Shown here: one piece after another, positions 1 through 6,101 of the stretch | Layout of the letters: each line of letters starts with the position of its first letter | Numbering within the stretch: position 1 is the stretch's first letter | Assembly: GCA_900765575.1 (NCBI GenBank) | Contig: CAAFRW010000087.1 | Span: forward strand, 1-7,876 | DNA from: Bacteroidaceae bacterium | Lineage (GTDB): Bacteria; Bacteroidota; Bacteroidia; Bacteroidales; Bacteroidaceae | Reading direction: 5' to 3' | Length of the DNA stretch: 7,876 nt | The notes under the pieces: model-generated | The model's input: the letters and a program-made list of their open reading frames with translations, nothing else | Told to the model about the DNA's origin: nothing | Database searches by the model: none | Program-made: the position numbers and the translations under genes

Positions 1-2
1 AG

Positions 3-56
3 AGAGCCGGATGGGAAGACTCATTTCTTGAGAAATTATTAGAAGCTGAGTTTTAA
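3..56 (+). CDS. Possible C-terminal end of a truncated upstream gene, perhaps AbrB/MazE-like antitoxin
   Basis: The frame beginning at base 3 is open from the window edge to a TAA at 54-56 and reads RAGWEDSFLEKLLEAEF. A Gly-Trp-Glu-(Asp/Glu)-Ser/Ala-Phe motif close to the C-terminus is familiar from AbrB/MazE-type antitoxins, where it follows the swapped-hairpin DNA-binding domain. That resemblance covers only a few residues and is an inference. No MazF-like toxin frame follows, so if this is an antitoxin its partner is absent or on another arrangement. The rest of the gene lies outside the window, and the fragment could equally be chance open frame. Confidence 0.22.
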   Translation, partial: RAGWEDSFLEKLLEAEF

Positions 57-212
57 TGCGTCAGCCCTGCTTAGACCGGGACACAAATAGAAGGCTATGA
101 AGACACATTTTCGACGCTTGTTTTCTTCATCTTATAAAGAAGTTATTCGGAAGCGGAAAGGGGAATTCTTCCGGGGAATAAAGTATCTGTTTACTTAGGG
201 AATCAACGATAC

Positions 213-254
213 AGGGTGCTGGCAAATTGGTTGCCAACACCCTGCCAGCACCCT
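213..254. repeat. Bistable inverted repeat (hairpin with two alternative pairings)
   Basis: AGGGTG at 213-218 and TGGCAA at 220-225 can pair with TTGCCA at 231-236 and CACCCT at 238-243, leaving one C/A mismatch and a five-base loop. Alternatively, AGGGTGCTGGCA at 213-224 is a perfect 12-bp inverted match to TGCCAGCACCCT at 243-254. The two structures are mutually exclusive. No run of T follows either strand closely enough for a classical terminator, so the role is unknown. Confidence 0.7.
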
Positions 255-285
255 TTGCCGTCACCCGTATGGAACAATAAGTCAA

Positions 286-304
286 CACCTTAGAAAAAAA
301 GGTG
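286..304. repeat. Small hairpin, CACCTT / AAGGTG
   Basis: CACCTT at 286-291 is the exact inverse of AAGGTG at 299-304, with a seven-base A-rich loop. Its right arm runs into a second copy of GGTGCTGG (301-308), the same octamer found at 215-222 and inverted at 245-252. This suggests these elements share an origin. The stem is only six pairs, so it may not be functional. Confidence 0.4.
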
Positions 305-607
305 CTGGAGTGCTGCCAGAAAATAAAAAAAAACATCCTGATAGCCGAGTCCTATTGGGTGGCAGAAAAGTACAAATACACTGATAACCAACATTATAAT
401 CTTTAAAGGATATTGTCTACACCCTAAAGTTTATGAGTAATTGGGGACCAAAGACGTATAAAAGAGTCCTATATAAGCTCTATTTTTGAATAAAAAGCAC
501 GAGTAATTGGAAAGTAAAGTGGTTATCAATTGTTTTTAGCAGAATTCACTACCAACCATGACAAGAAGCCATATCAATAAGAAGAAGGTAAATTTCAGTC
601 CTGCGAA

Positions 608-1834
608 TCATAACAAACGCTTGCTCAAATAGCGCACCGGATACCATACGGCCAGAAAACCTACCAGCAAAACAGTGAAGAAAATCAGTACCACATCCTG
701 CCAATGCACGCTTACCGGATAAGCATTGACAACAAAACTATCGGCAGTAGAACCCAGAGAGATGACGCCGAACTGTTGTTGAATAAAACAAAGCAGCAGT
801 CCTAATACAATACCGATAACAGCACCGAAGAGGGAAATCATCCGCCCTTCGAACAGGAAAATACGCATGATAAGGCGGTCGCTCGCTCCCAAATCGCGCA
901 ACGTCTGCACATCTTGCTTTTTATCAATAATCAGCATCGATAAGGAGCCTATCACATTGAAACAGGCTATCACCAAGATAAAAGTGAGGAAGAAATAGGA
1001 TATGAGTTTCTCTATTTCCATGATACGGAACACATCGGCCTGTTGCTCATACCGGTCTAAAACAATAAAGTCCTCTCCTAAAATTCGCTTTATCTCCTCT
1101 TTTACCTTCCCGGTATCTTGTCCCGGCTTTAGCTTCAACTCAACGGAAGAAACTTCGGTTTCATATCCGAAAAGGTTTCGGGCAAAGTCGAGTGAAGTAA
1201 TCACATAGGAAGCATCGTACTTCTGCTGGTTTACCGCAAAAACCACTCCCGGAGAGAAGAGATAATCCTGCGTAAAGCTACTTGAGGGATTGGCCATATT
1301 TACCTTTTCACCCCGTTTAGGCGCATAAACTTCCACCGGGTCGACAAAAGAAACGCCCGAACCGAGAACCGAAACCAGCTGCATCCCCATCACCCCATAA
1401 TTCACCACCTCATCATGCAACTTAAACTGTCCTCTTCCATAAAGAATGCTGTCGATAGCCGTCAGGTCTTCAAAGTTATCTTCCACTCCCTTTATCACTA
1501 CCATCGCTTGCTTATCCTTATATTGGAGCATCGCATTTTCTTCCAACGATTCGGTAAACACGGCAATACCGGGTAACTCACGCAAACGGGCTATCCGTTC
1601 CTCCTGCGCATCAAACACCTTCCCTTGCGAAGCGGTAATTTTCAGTTCGGGGTCGAAAGCCGTAAAGAAGGTGGCCACCAACTCCTGGAAGCCATTAAAA
1701 ACGGAAAGGGTACAAACCAAAGCAAGCGTAGCCAATGCCACGCCGCAAACCGATATGCCCGAAATGATGTTTATCGCATTGTGCGACTTTTTCGAGAACA
1801 GATATCTTTTGGCTATGTAGAAAGGTAAGTTCAC
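608..1834 (-). CDS. LolC/LolE-like ABC transporter permease (FtsX/MacB family)
   Basis: This 408-residue inner-membrane protein has the classic type VII ABC permease plan: one N-terminal membrane helix (about residues 22-48), a large periplasmic MacB-like core (about 50-275), then three helices (about 278-303, 332-354 and 380-398). The stretch DKKQDVQTLRDLGAS after helix 2 is the cytoplasmic coupling region that contacts the ATPase in this family. In the Lol system such permeases extract lipoproteins from the inner membrane and pass them to LolA. No LolD-type ATPase is encoded nearby, so it must be supplied from elsewhere. The start is GTG at 1832-1834, overlapping the rbfA stop by four bases (GTGA), which implies translational coupling. 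Assignment to LolC/E over other FtsX-like permeases rests on length, topology and the N-terminal FYIAKRYLFSKK-type opening. The exact substrate is not proven. Confidence 0.88.
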   Translation of the reverse strand: MNLPFYIAKRYLFSKKSHNAINIISGISVCGVALATLALVCTLSVFNGFQELVATFFTAFDPELKITASQGKVFDAQEERIARLRELPGIAVFTESLEENAMLQYKDKQAMVVIKGVEDNFEDLTAIDSILYGRGQFKLHDEVVNYGVMGMQLVSVLGSGVSFVDPVEVYAPKRGEKVNMANPSSSFTQDYLFSPGVVFAVNQQKYDASYVITSLDFARNLFGYETEVSSVELKLKPGQDTGKVKEEIKRILGEDFIVLDRYEQQADVFRIMEIEKLISYFFLTFILVIACFNVIGSLSMLIIDKKQDVQTLRDLGASDRLIMRIFLFEGRMISLFGAVIGIVLGLLLCFIQQQFGVISLGSTADSFVVNAYPVSVHWQDVVLIFFTVLLVGFLAVWYPVRYLSKRLL

Positions 1835-2166
1835 TCTTTTAAAAGCTCGTCTATCTTTTCGATATAATCCAGCGAATCATCCACAAAGAATTTCAGTTCG
1901 GGAATGATGCGCAACTGGTAACGTACCCGTGTGCCTAATTCATAACGAATGGATTTCATGTTCGCATTGATGTTCTTTACAATCTCCTCGCTCCGGTTCG
2001 AAGGGAAGACACTCAGATAAACACGCGCCACACTTAAATCAGGACTGATACGCACTACACTGACAGATACCAGCACACCATTCATCGCTTTCGTTTGAAG
2101 CAGGAATATTTCACTTAGCTCTTTCTGAATTAAGCGGGAAATCTTATTTTGTCTTGTTGTTTCCAT
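1831..2166 (-). CDS. rbfA: Ribosome-binding factor A (RbfA)
   Basis: RbfA is a small KH-fold protein that binds the immature 30S subunit and helps late 16S rRNA maturation, and it is associated with cold adaptation. At 111 residues it has the normal family length. Visible family features are the N-terminal helix with an RLIQKELSEI segment, the central strand region reading RISPDLSVARVYLSV (the V.xSxDLxxAxVYxSV signature), the helix IRYELGTRVRYQLR, and RIIPELKFFVDDSLDY near the C-terminus (the RxxPxLxFxxDxS signature). The ATG start sits 20 bp after the methyltransferase stop, and the 3' end overlaps the permease start by four bases, so all three genes are probably on one transcript. Calling is unambiguous. 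Confidence 0.95.
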   Translation of the reverse strand: METTRQNKISRLIQKELSEIFLLQTKAMNGVLVSVSVVRISPDLSVARVYLSVFPSNRSEEIVKNINANMKSIRYELGTRVRYQLRIIPELKFFVDDSLDYIEKIDELLKE

Positions 2167-2186
2167 ACTCTATCATTTTATTGTTT

Positions 2187-2825
2187 CTATTTCTTTCTTA
2201 TAATGGTCAAACCGTCGCGCAGGGGCAGAATCACCTTCTCCACCCGACTGTCGGCTGCGACCCTATCATTAAAGGCCTTGATGCCTATGGTTTGTTTGTC
2301 GGTAGGATGAGGCTCTTCCAACACATGTCCGTCCCAAAGCGTATTGTCTGCAATGATATAACCTCCGGACGCCAATTTTGTTAGAACCATCTCGTAATAT
2401 TCTATATATTTACGTTTGTCACCATCCACAAAAGCTAGGTCGAACGTTATATCCATAGAAGGAATCATCTCTAACGCATCGCCTATATAAAACTTTATCT
2501 TGTCGGCATAAGGCGAATGTTCGAGCCACGGGCGAGTAAAGTCTTCCTGTTCATCGTTTATTTCAAACGTATGAAGCATGGCTCCCTCTTCCAACCCCTC
2601 GGCCATACACAAAGCGGAATATCCGCTATAAGTGCCTATTTCCAATACCTGACGGGGACGAATCATCCGGACAAACATTTTCAGCATCCGCCCTTGCAAA
2701 TGTCCCGAAGCCATACGCGGGCGCAAAAGCTTTACATGCGTATCGCGATAAAGGGCTTTCAAATAGTCGCCCTCTTCATCGATATGCTGCAAAATGTATT
2801 GGTCTATTGATTCTGTTTCTTCCAT
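2187..2825 (-). CDS. SAM-dependent O-methyltransferase, caffeoyl-CoA/catechol OMT-like family
   Basis: This 212-residue cytosolic enzyme is a class I methyltransferase of the metal-dependent family that includes YrrM and caffeoyl-CoA O-methyltransferases. Motif I is LEIGTYSGYS (residues 61-70), followed by an acidic ribose-contact position in FEIN (87-90). AFVDGDKRKY (131-140) supplies the usual Asp-Gly/Ala-Asp-Lys motif, and ADN at 159-161 gives the second metal-binding Asp-Asn pair, so the metal-site residues look intact. The N-terminal helix bundle that caps the active site is present, including the conserved GxLQG-type segment near residues 41-45. The native substrate of the bacterial members is generally unknown and cannot be read from the sequence. 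A perfect 32-bp inverted repeat ends 11 bp before the ATG and could affect its expression. It precedes rbfA by 20 bp. Confidence 0.9.
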   Translation of the reverse strand: MEETESIDQYILQHIDEEGDYLKALYRDTHVKLLRPRMASGHLQGRMLKMFVRMIRPRQVLEIGTYSGYSALCMAEGLEEGAMLHTFEINDEQEDFTRPWLEHSPYADKIKFYIGDALEMIPSMDITFDLAFVDGDKRKYIEYYEMVLTKLASGGYIIADNTLWDGHVLEEPHPTDKQTIGIKAFNDRVAADSRVEKVILPLRDGLTIIRKK

Positions 2826-2836
2826 AGTCTTTATTG

Positions 2837-2938
2837 AGTTGAGAGTGGAGAATTGAGAGTGGAGAGTTCTTTAATGGCAAGCTAAAAATAAACCTTCCGG
2901 ATGGCTAACTCTCCACTCTCAATTCTCCACTCTCAACT
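2837..2938. repeat. Perfect 32-bp inverted repeat with internal 14-bp tandem units
   Basis: Bases 2837-2868 and 2907-2938 are exact inverse complements over 32 bp, separated by a 38-base loop. Each arm is built from two near-identical 14-bp units based on TTGAGAGTGGAGA. The element fills most of the gap between the pyk stop and the methyltransferase start, and its inner edge lies 11 bp from that start. In RNA it would form a very stable stem. No T tract follows the stem on either strand, so it is not a textbook rho-independent terminator. I recall similar GAGAATTGAGAG-type tracts scattered in Bacteroides intergenic DNA, so it may be a copy of a dispersed small repeat family. Confidence 0.93.
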
Positions 2939-2944
2939 TATTAA

Positions 2945-4408
2945 TTATAAGTACCTGTTTTTATTAGGCAAGATATAATCATCCGCTTCGGCATACTTCA
3001 ACACATCGCCTACCACATTGATTTCGAGGAAGGAGGTATGCGTTTCCTGTTTTCCGCCACTCAGGTAAGCCACCATTTCATCTTCTTTGATAACTCCATC
3101 TTTCAACAGTTTGCGCAGTGCGGCAAAGTAATAATCCTGTCCGTTGGCCAACTCCGGCATATAGATAGCCTCTACTCCATACGAAAGAGCCAAATGGCGC
3201 ATGGTTTTCTCGTTATAGCAAATAGCCAACACCGGATAGCGACCTCTGAAAGCAGCCAAACTGCGAGCCGTACGTCCACTGAAACTATCGGTAATAATAG
3301 CGCGGATATTCATTTTATCCGTAGCCTTTACAGCCTGCTTCGCCAGAAAATCGGTTACTTCACATTTTTCTTCCAAAGGAATGCGGATGTTATTCTCCGC
3401 CAGTTTATCTTTCTCCGCCTGTGCAGCCACAGCAGTCATGGTGCGGACAGCTTCCAGCGGATATTTTCCGTATGCCGTTTCACCGCTCAACATCAAAGCA
3501 TCCGTACGGTAATAAATGGCATTGGCAATATCTGTAACTTCCGCACGGGTAGGACGCGGATTATTAATCATGGTATGCAACATCTGAGTGGCTACGATTA
3601 CCGGCTTGCGAGCCATCACGCACTTACGAATCAAAAGGCGCTGGATACCCGGAATACGCTCCTGCGGCACTTCAATACCCAAATCACCACGTGCCACCAT
3701 CACACCGTCTGCTACCTGAAGAATTTCATCGATATTGTCTACACCTTCCTGGTTCTCAATCTTCGCTATAATCTTGATATCGCTGTGATGAGCATCCAGA
3801 ATCTCACGGATATCCAACACATCCTGCTTGTTGCGCACAAACGAATGGGCGATGAAATCGATATCCTTCTCGATAGCATAAAGTATATTGTTACGGTCTT
3901 TCTCTGTTAACGAAGGCAAATTGATACGCACTCCCGGCACATTTACACTCTTCCGGTTACCCAGAGTCGCTTCATTCTGCACTTCACAAAACAAGGCGTC
4001 CTCATTCTTATCTATCACCTTCAAATCCAAATCTCCATCATCAATCAGAAGATTCTCGCCGATACTCAAATCATGTACAAAACGGGGATAAGAGACAGCA
4101 ATACAATCGCGCGTAGTCTCCAAATCCGGATTTCCTACCACCTTTACTTTATCACCGATGTGAAACGGGATGGGGTCTCCGGCCAAAGAAGTGGTCCGCA
4201 CTTCCGGACCTTTTGTATCCATCAATATGGCTATACGGTTAGAAACCGTACGAACATTTTCTATGAGTTTCTCAAAACCCTCACGACTGGCATGGGCTGT
4301 ATTCATCCGCACCACATTCATTCCGGCACTAAACAATGCCTGGATAAATTCTACATCGCAGCGCTGGTCGGAAATAGACGCTACAATCTTTGTTTGTTTT
4401 AGCAACAT
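2945..4408 (-). CDS. pyk: Pyruvate kinase
   Basis: Pyruvate kinase converts phosphoenolpyruvate and ADP to pyruvate and ATP at the end of glycolysis, in the cytosol. The 487-residue length is normal. Visible are TKIVASI (6-12), RMNTAH with the substrate Arg34, MDTKGPEVR (63-71), the catalytic lysine in AKIEN (Lys216) with metal ligand Glu218, ARGDLG with metal ligand Asp242, ATQML (273-277), PRPTRAE (285-290 region) and LMLSGETAYGKYP. The B domain covers roughly 72-165 and the C-terminal domain roughly 350-475. The Glu in TKGPE is the residue linked to potassium dependence in this family. Two positions are unusual: Ala38 replaces the serine that normally ligates potassium, and LHTM stands where LESM is usual. 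The start is supported by an AGGTAA sequence about 8-13 bases upstream. It follows aroQ by 20 bp. Confidence 0.96.
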   Translation of the reverse strand: MLLKQTKIVASISDQRCDVEFIQALFSAGMNVVRMNTAHASREGFEKLIENVRTVSNRIAILMDTKGPEVRTTSLAGDPIPFHIGDKVKVVGNPDLETTRDCIAVSYPRFVHDLSIGENLLIDDGDLDLKVIDKNEDALFCEVQNEATLGNRKSVNVPGVRINLPSLTEKDRNNILYAIEKDIDFIAHSFVRNKQDVLDIREILDAHHSDIKIIAKIENQEGVDNIDEILQVADGVMVARGDLGIEVPQERIPGIQRLLIRKCVMARKPVIVATQMLHTMINNPRPTRAEVTDIANAIYYRTDALMLSGETAYGKYPLEAVRTMTAVAAQAEKDKLAENNIRIPLEEKCEVTDFLAKQAVKATDKMNIRAIITDSFSGRTARSLAAFRGRYPVLAICYNEKTMRHLALSYGVEAIYMPELANGQDYYFAALRKLLKDGVIKEDEMVAYLSGGKQETHTSFLEINVVGDVLKYAEADDYILPNKNRYL

Positions 4409-4428
4409 AAGCTTTACCTAAAAATATA

Positions 4429-4860
4429 TTATACCTTTTTATTATAATCCAAAAGTGCTTCTATACCTAAGCGATACGAATCCAAGCCGAAACCGCAAAT
4501 GACTCCTAAACAGGCACAGGATATCATCGATTTATGACGAAACTCTTCCCGTTTGTGCACGTTCGAGATATGCACCTCTATAACCGGAGTATGAATAGCC
4601 CGGATAGCATCCATCAAAGCGATGGAAGTATGGGTGTAAGCACCGGCATTCAACACGATTCCATCATAATCGAACCCAACTTCATGCAGTTTATTAATCA
4701 TTTCACCTTCCACGTTCGACTGATAATAGGATATCTCCACCTGAGGATATAAATTCCGCAACGTTACCAGATAATCCTCAAATGAAACGGCTCCGTAAAT
4801 AGAAGGTTCGCGTTTCCCTAACAAATTAATATTAGGGCCATTAATAATTTGTATTCTCAT
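4429..4860 (-). CDS. aroQ: Type II 3-dehydroquinate dehydratase
   Basis: AroQ catalyses the trans-dehydration of 3-dehydroquinate to 3-dehydroshikimate, the third step of the shikimate pathway, and normally assembles as a dodecamer. The 143-residue length is typical. The opening IINGPNINLLGKREPSIYG contains the active-site Asn10, Arg17 and catalytic Tyr22 on the flexible lid. NAGAYTHTS (71-79) is the substrate-binding loop with Asn71, and EVHISN (95-100) carries the catalytic His97, followed by Arg104 and Arg108. All key residues appear intact. It is the first gene of the minus-strand series, with a TAnnTTTG promoter box about 50 bp upstream. Pyk follows after 20 bp, which links aromatic amino-acid synthesis to phosphoenolpyruvate use on a probable shared transcript. 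Confidence 0.96.
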   Translation of the reverse strand: MRIQIINGPNINLLGKREPSIYGAVSFEDYLVTLRNLYPQVEISYYQSNVEGEMINKLHEVGFDYDGIVLNAGAYTHTSIALMDAIRAIHTPVIEVHISNVHKREEFRHKSMISCACLGVICGFGLDSYRLGIEALLDYNKKV

Positions 4861-4887
4861 TATACATTTCCTTTTGGATGTTTATCG

Positions 4888-4895
4888 TATCTTTG
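4888..4895 (+). promoter_or_regulatory. Predicted -7 box (TATCTTTG) for xerD
   Basis: TATCTTTG matches the Bacteroidota -7 consensus TAnnTTTG. Transcription would start near 4902, giving a leader of about 26 bases before the ATG at 4928. The -33 element is weak: only TTTC at 4867-4870 lies at about the right distance. This box is also the reason to reject an upstream TTG start at 4874, which would precede the transcript. Confidence 0.6.
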
Positions 4896-4910
4896 TAAAG
4901 AATTTGGGTA

Positions 4911-4918
4911 CAAAGGTA
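4911..4918 (-). promoter_or_regulatory. Predicted -7 box (TACCTTTG) for the aroQ series
   Basis: Read on the minus strand the sequence is TACCTTTG, matching TAnnTTTG. Transcription would start near 4904 and run left into aroQ with a leader of about 44 bases. No clear TTTG lies at the -33 position. The box sits inside the xerD leader and faces the xerD -7 box, so the two promoters overlap. Confidence 0.55.
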
Positions 4919-4927
4919 GAAAAAAGA

Positions 4928-5902
4928 ATGGAACTTAACGAAAAAAGAGGCAACAAGGATAAAAACAATGCTATCTTTCAGAAATACAAACAATACTTAA
5001 AGTTAGAAAAGTCTTTATCCGACAACACACTCGATGCATACATGACCGATTTGGATAAACTGAATGCTTATGTCACTCTCGAAGGCATCAGTCTGTTAGA
5101 GGTCACGCTGGAGGAGTTGCATCATTTTGCCGCCGGATTGCACGATATCGGAATCCATCCCCGCTCCCAAGCGCGGATTCTGTCGGGTATCCGTTCTTTC
5201 TATAAATTCCTTTTATTGGAAGATTACATCCAAGCCGACCCAACGGAATTGCTTGAATCACCTAAAATAGGCTTTAAACTCCCGGACGTGTTAACCGTAG
5301 AAGAGATTGATTCCATTATCTCGACCATCGATTTAAGCCAGCAAGAAGGACAGCGCAACCGGGCCATTCTGGAAGTATTATACAGTTGCGGACTCCGCGT
5401 TTCGGAACTGTGCAACCTGAAATTATCGGAACTCTACCTGCAAGAAGGTTTTATCAAAGTGGAAGGTAAAGGAAACAAACAGCGTCTGGTTCCCATTTCG
5501 CCGAGAGCCATTGATGAATTGGAACGTTATTTTGAAGAGCGAAGCTCCATCAACGTCAAACCCGGCAGCGAAGATTATGTATTCCTCAGTTTCCGGCGCG
5601 GGACGCCTCTTTCACGCATTATGATTTTCCATATCATCAAAGAACAAACCGAACTGGCCGGCATCAAAAAGAATGTAAGTCCGCATACTTTCCGACACTC
5701 CTTTGCCACCCATTTACTGGAAGGCGGAGCCAACTTACGCGCCATACAATGCATGCTGGGACACGAGAGCATTGCCACCACCGAAATCTATACCCACATC
5801 GACCGCAACATGCTGCGTAGTGAAATCATCGAGCATCATCCGAGAAACATCAAATACCGGGAAGAACAGAAAAAACAAACAAAAAATTCCACTCAAGAAT
5901 AA
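4928..5902 (+). CDS. xerD: Tyrosine recombinase XerD-like (chromosome dimer resolution)
   Basis: This site-specific recombinase of the XerC/XerD family acts with a partner recombinase at the dif site to resolve chromosome dimers at division. From the ATG at 4928 it has 324 residues, slightly longer than the usual 295-300 because of short charged tails at both ends. The N-terminal SAM-like core-binding domain covers about 15-105 (KYKQYLKLEKSLSDNTLDAY). The catalytic domain covers about 118-305. All catalytic residues are present: Arg157 in GLRVSEL, Lys181 in EGKGNKQR, His253 and Arg256 in SPHTFRHSFATH, His279 in LGHESI and nucleophile Tyr288 in TTEIYTH. The frame is open back to a TTG at 4874, but that lies upstream of the predicted transcript start. 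Housekeeping neighbours and the classic XerD motifs argue against an integrase of a mobile element. XerC versus XerD cannot be settled without comparison. Confidence 0.9.
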   Translation: MELNEKRGNKDKNNAIFQKYKQYLKLEKSLSDNTLDAYMTDLDKLNAYVTLEGISLLEVTLEELHHFAAGLHDIGIHPRSQARILSGIRSFYKFLLLEDYIQADPTELLESPKIGFKLPDVLTVEEIDSIISTIDLSQQEGQRNRAILEVLYSCGLRVSELCNLKLSELYLQEGFIKVEGKGNKQRLVPISPRAIDELERYFEERSSINVKPGSEDYVFLSFRRGTPLSRIMIFHIIKEQTELAGIKKNVSPHTFRHSFATHLLEGGANLRAIQCMLGHESIATTEIYTHIDRNMLRSEIIEHHPRNIKYREEQKKQTKNSTQE

Positions 5903-6041
5903 CTTGGAAGCAGAAGCTATTCCTACTTCCTAAATTACCCAAAAGAGTACCAAAAAAAACGTATTATTATTGCATTTTAGTTCTTTTGTCTTAAATATTA
6001 AAAATTTCCCTTTAAGGCATTTACAATGTGCATAGAATTCT

Positions 6042-6049
6042 TATCTTTG
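6042..6049 (+). promoter_or_regulatory. Predicted -7 box (TATCTTTG) for the OmpA/TPR lipoprotein gene
   Basis: TATCTTTG matches the Bacteroidota -7 consensus. A TTTA at 6020-6023 lies 18 bases upstream as a partial -33 element. The implied start near 6056 leaves an AT-rich leader of about 46 bases before the ATG at 6102. With the 199-bp spacer after xerD, this supports an independent transcription unit. Confidence 0.6.
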
Positions 6050-6101
6050 CAGAGTCTTGGAGTATATTTTAAAACTATAAATACATATAACACTTAATGA
6101 C

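Larger units (their letters stand above)
57..607. other. Gene-poor, repeat-rich intergenic stretch
   Basis: No convincing gene is visible over about 550 bp. The plus strand offers only tiny frames, such as one of 33 codons at 97-198. The minus-strand frame at 127-336 has low-complexity composition and matches no family I recognise. The stretch does contain structure: a strong hairpin at 213-243 with an alternative pairing to 243-254, another small hairpin at 286-304, three copies of the octamer GGTGCTGG, and paired short repeats further right. It lies immediately 3' of the permease gene. It may be decayed mobile or accessory DNA, but no transposase or integrase remnant can be named. Confidence 0.6.

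Noticed and set aside
127..336. 69-codon minus-strand frame in the left intergenic stretch
   Set aside because: Composition is low-complexity (poly-Phe start from an A-rich tract), it spans the hairpin repeats, and no family motif is visible.
199..384. Long stop-free plus-strand stretch continuing the 97-198 frame after its TAG
   Set aside because: It lacks an ATG after the stop and would need readthrough; the peptide it encodes matches nothing I can name, so it was not called as a gene or pseudogene.
1446..1820. 124-codon plus-strand frame antisense to the permease
   Set aside because: It is a shadow of the conserved permease frame, with no start signal or domain.
2837..2938. Inverted repeat as insertion-sequence ends
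   Set aside because: Only 38 bases separate the arms, leaving no room for a transposase, and no flanking target duplication is evident; a non-autonomous miniature element remains possible but unsupported.
3038..3910. 290-codon open frame on the plus strand inside pyruvate kinase
   Set aside because: It lies entirely antisense to a clearly conserved pyk gene, has no recognisable domain and low-plausibility composition; it is a shadow of pyk codon usage.
4928..5902. Tyrosine recombinase as evidence of an integrated mobile element
   Set aside because: Motifs and length fit housekeeping XerC/XerD, flanking genes are core metabolism and envelope genes, and no attachment repeats or cargo genes are seen.
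5903..6041. Possible xerD terminator in the spacer
   Set aside because: Only a weak GGAAG/CTTCC pairing with a mismatch occurs after the stop, without a following T run, so no terminator was called.
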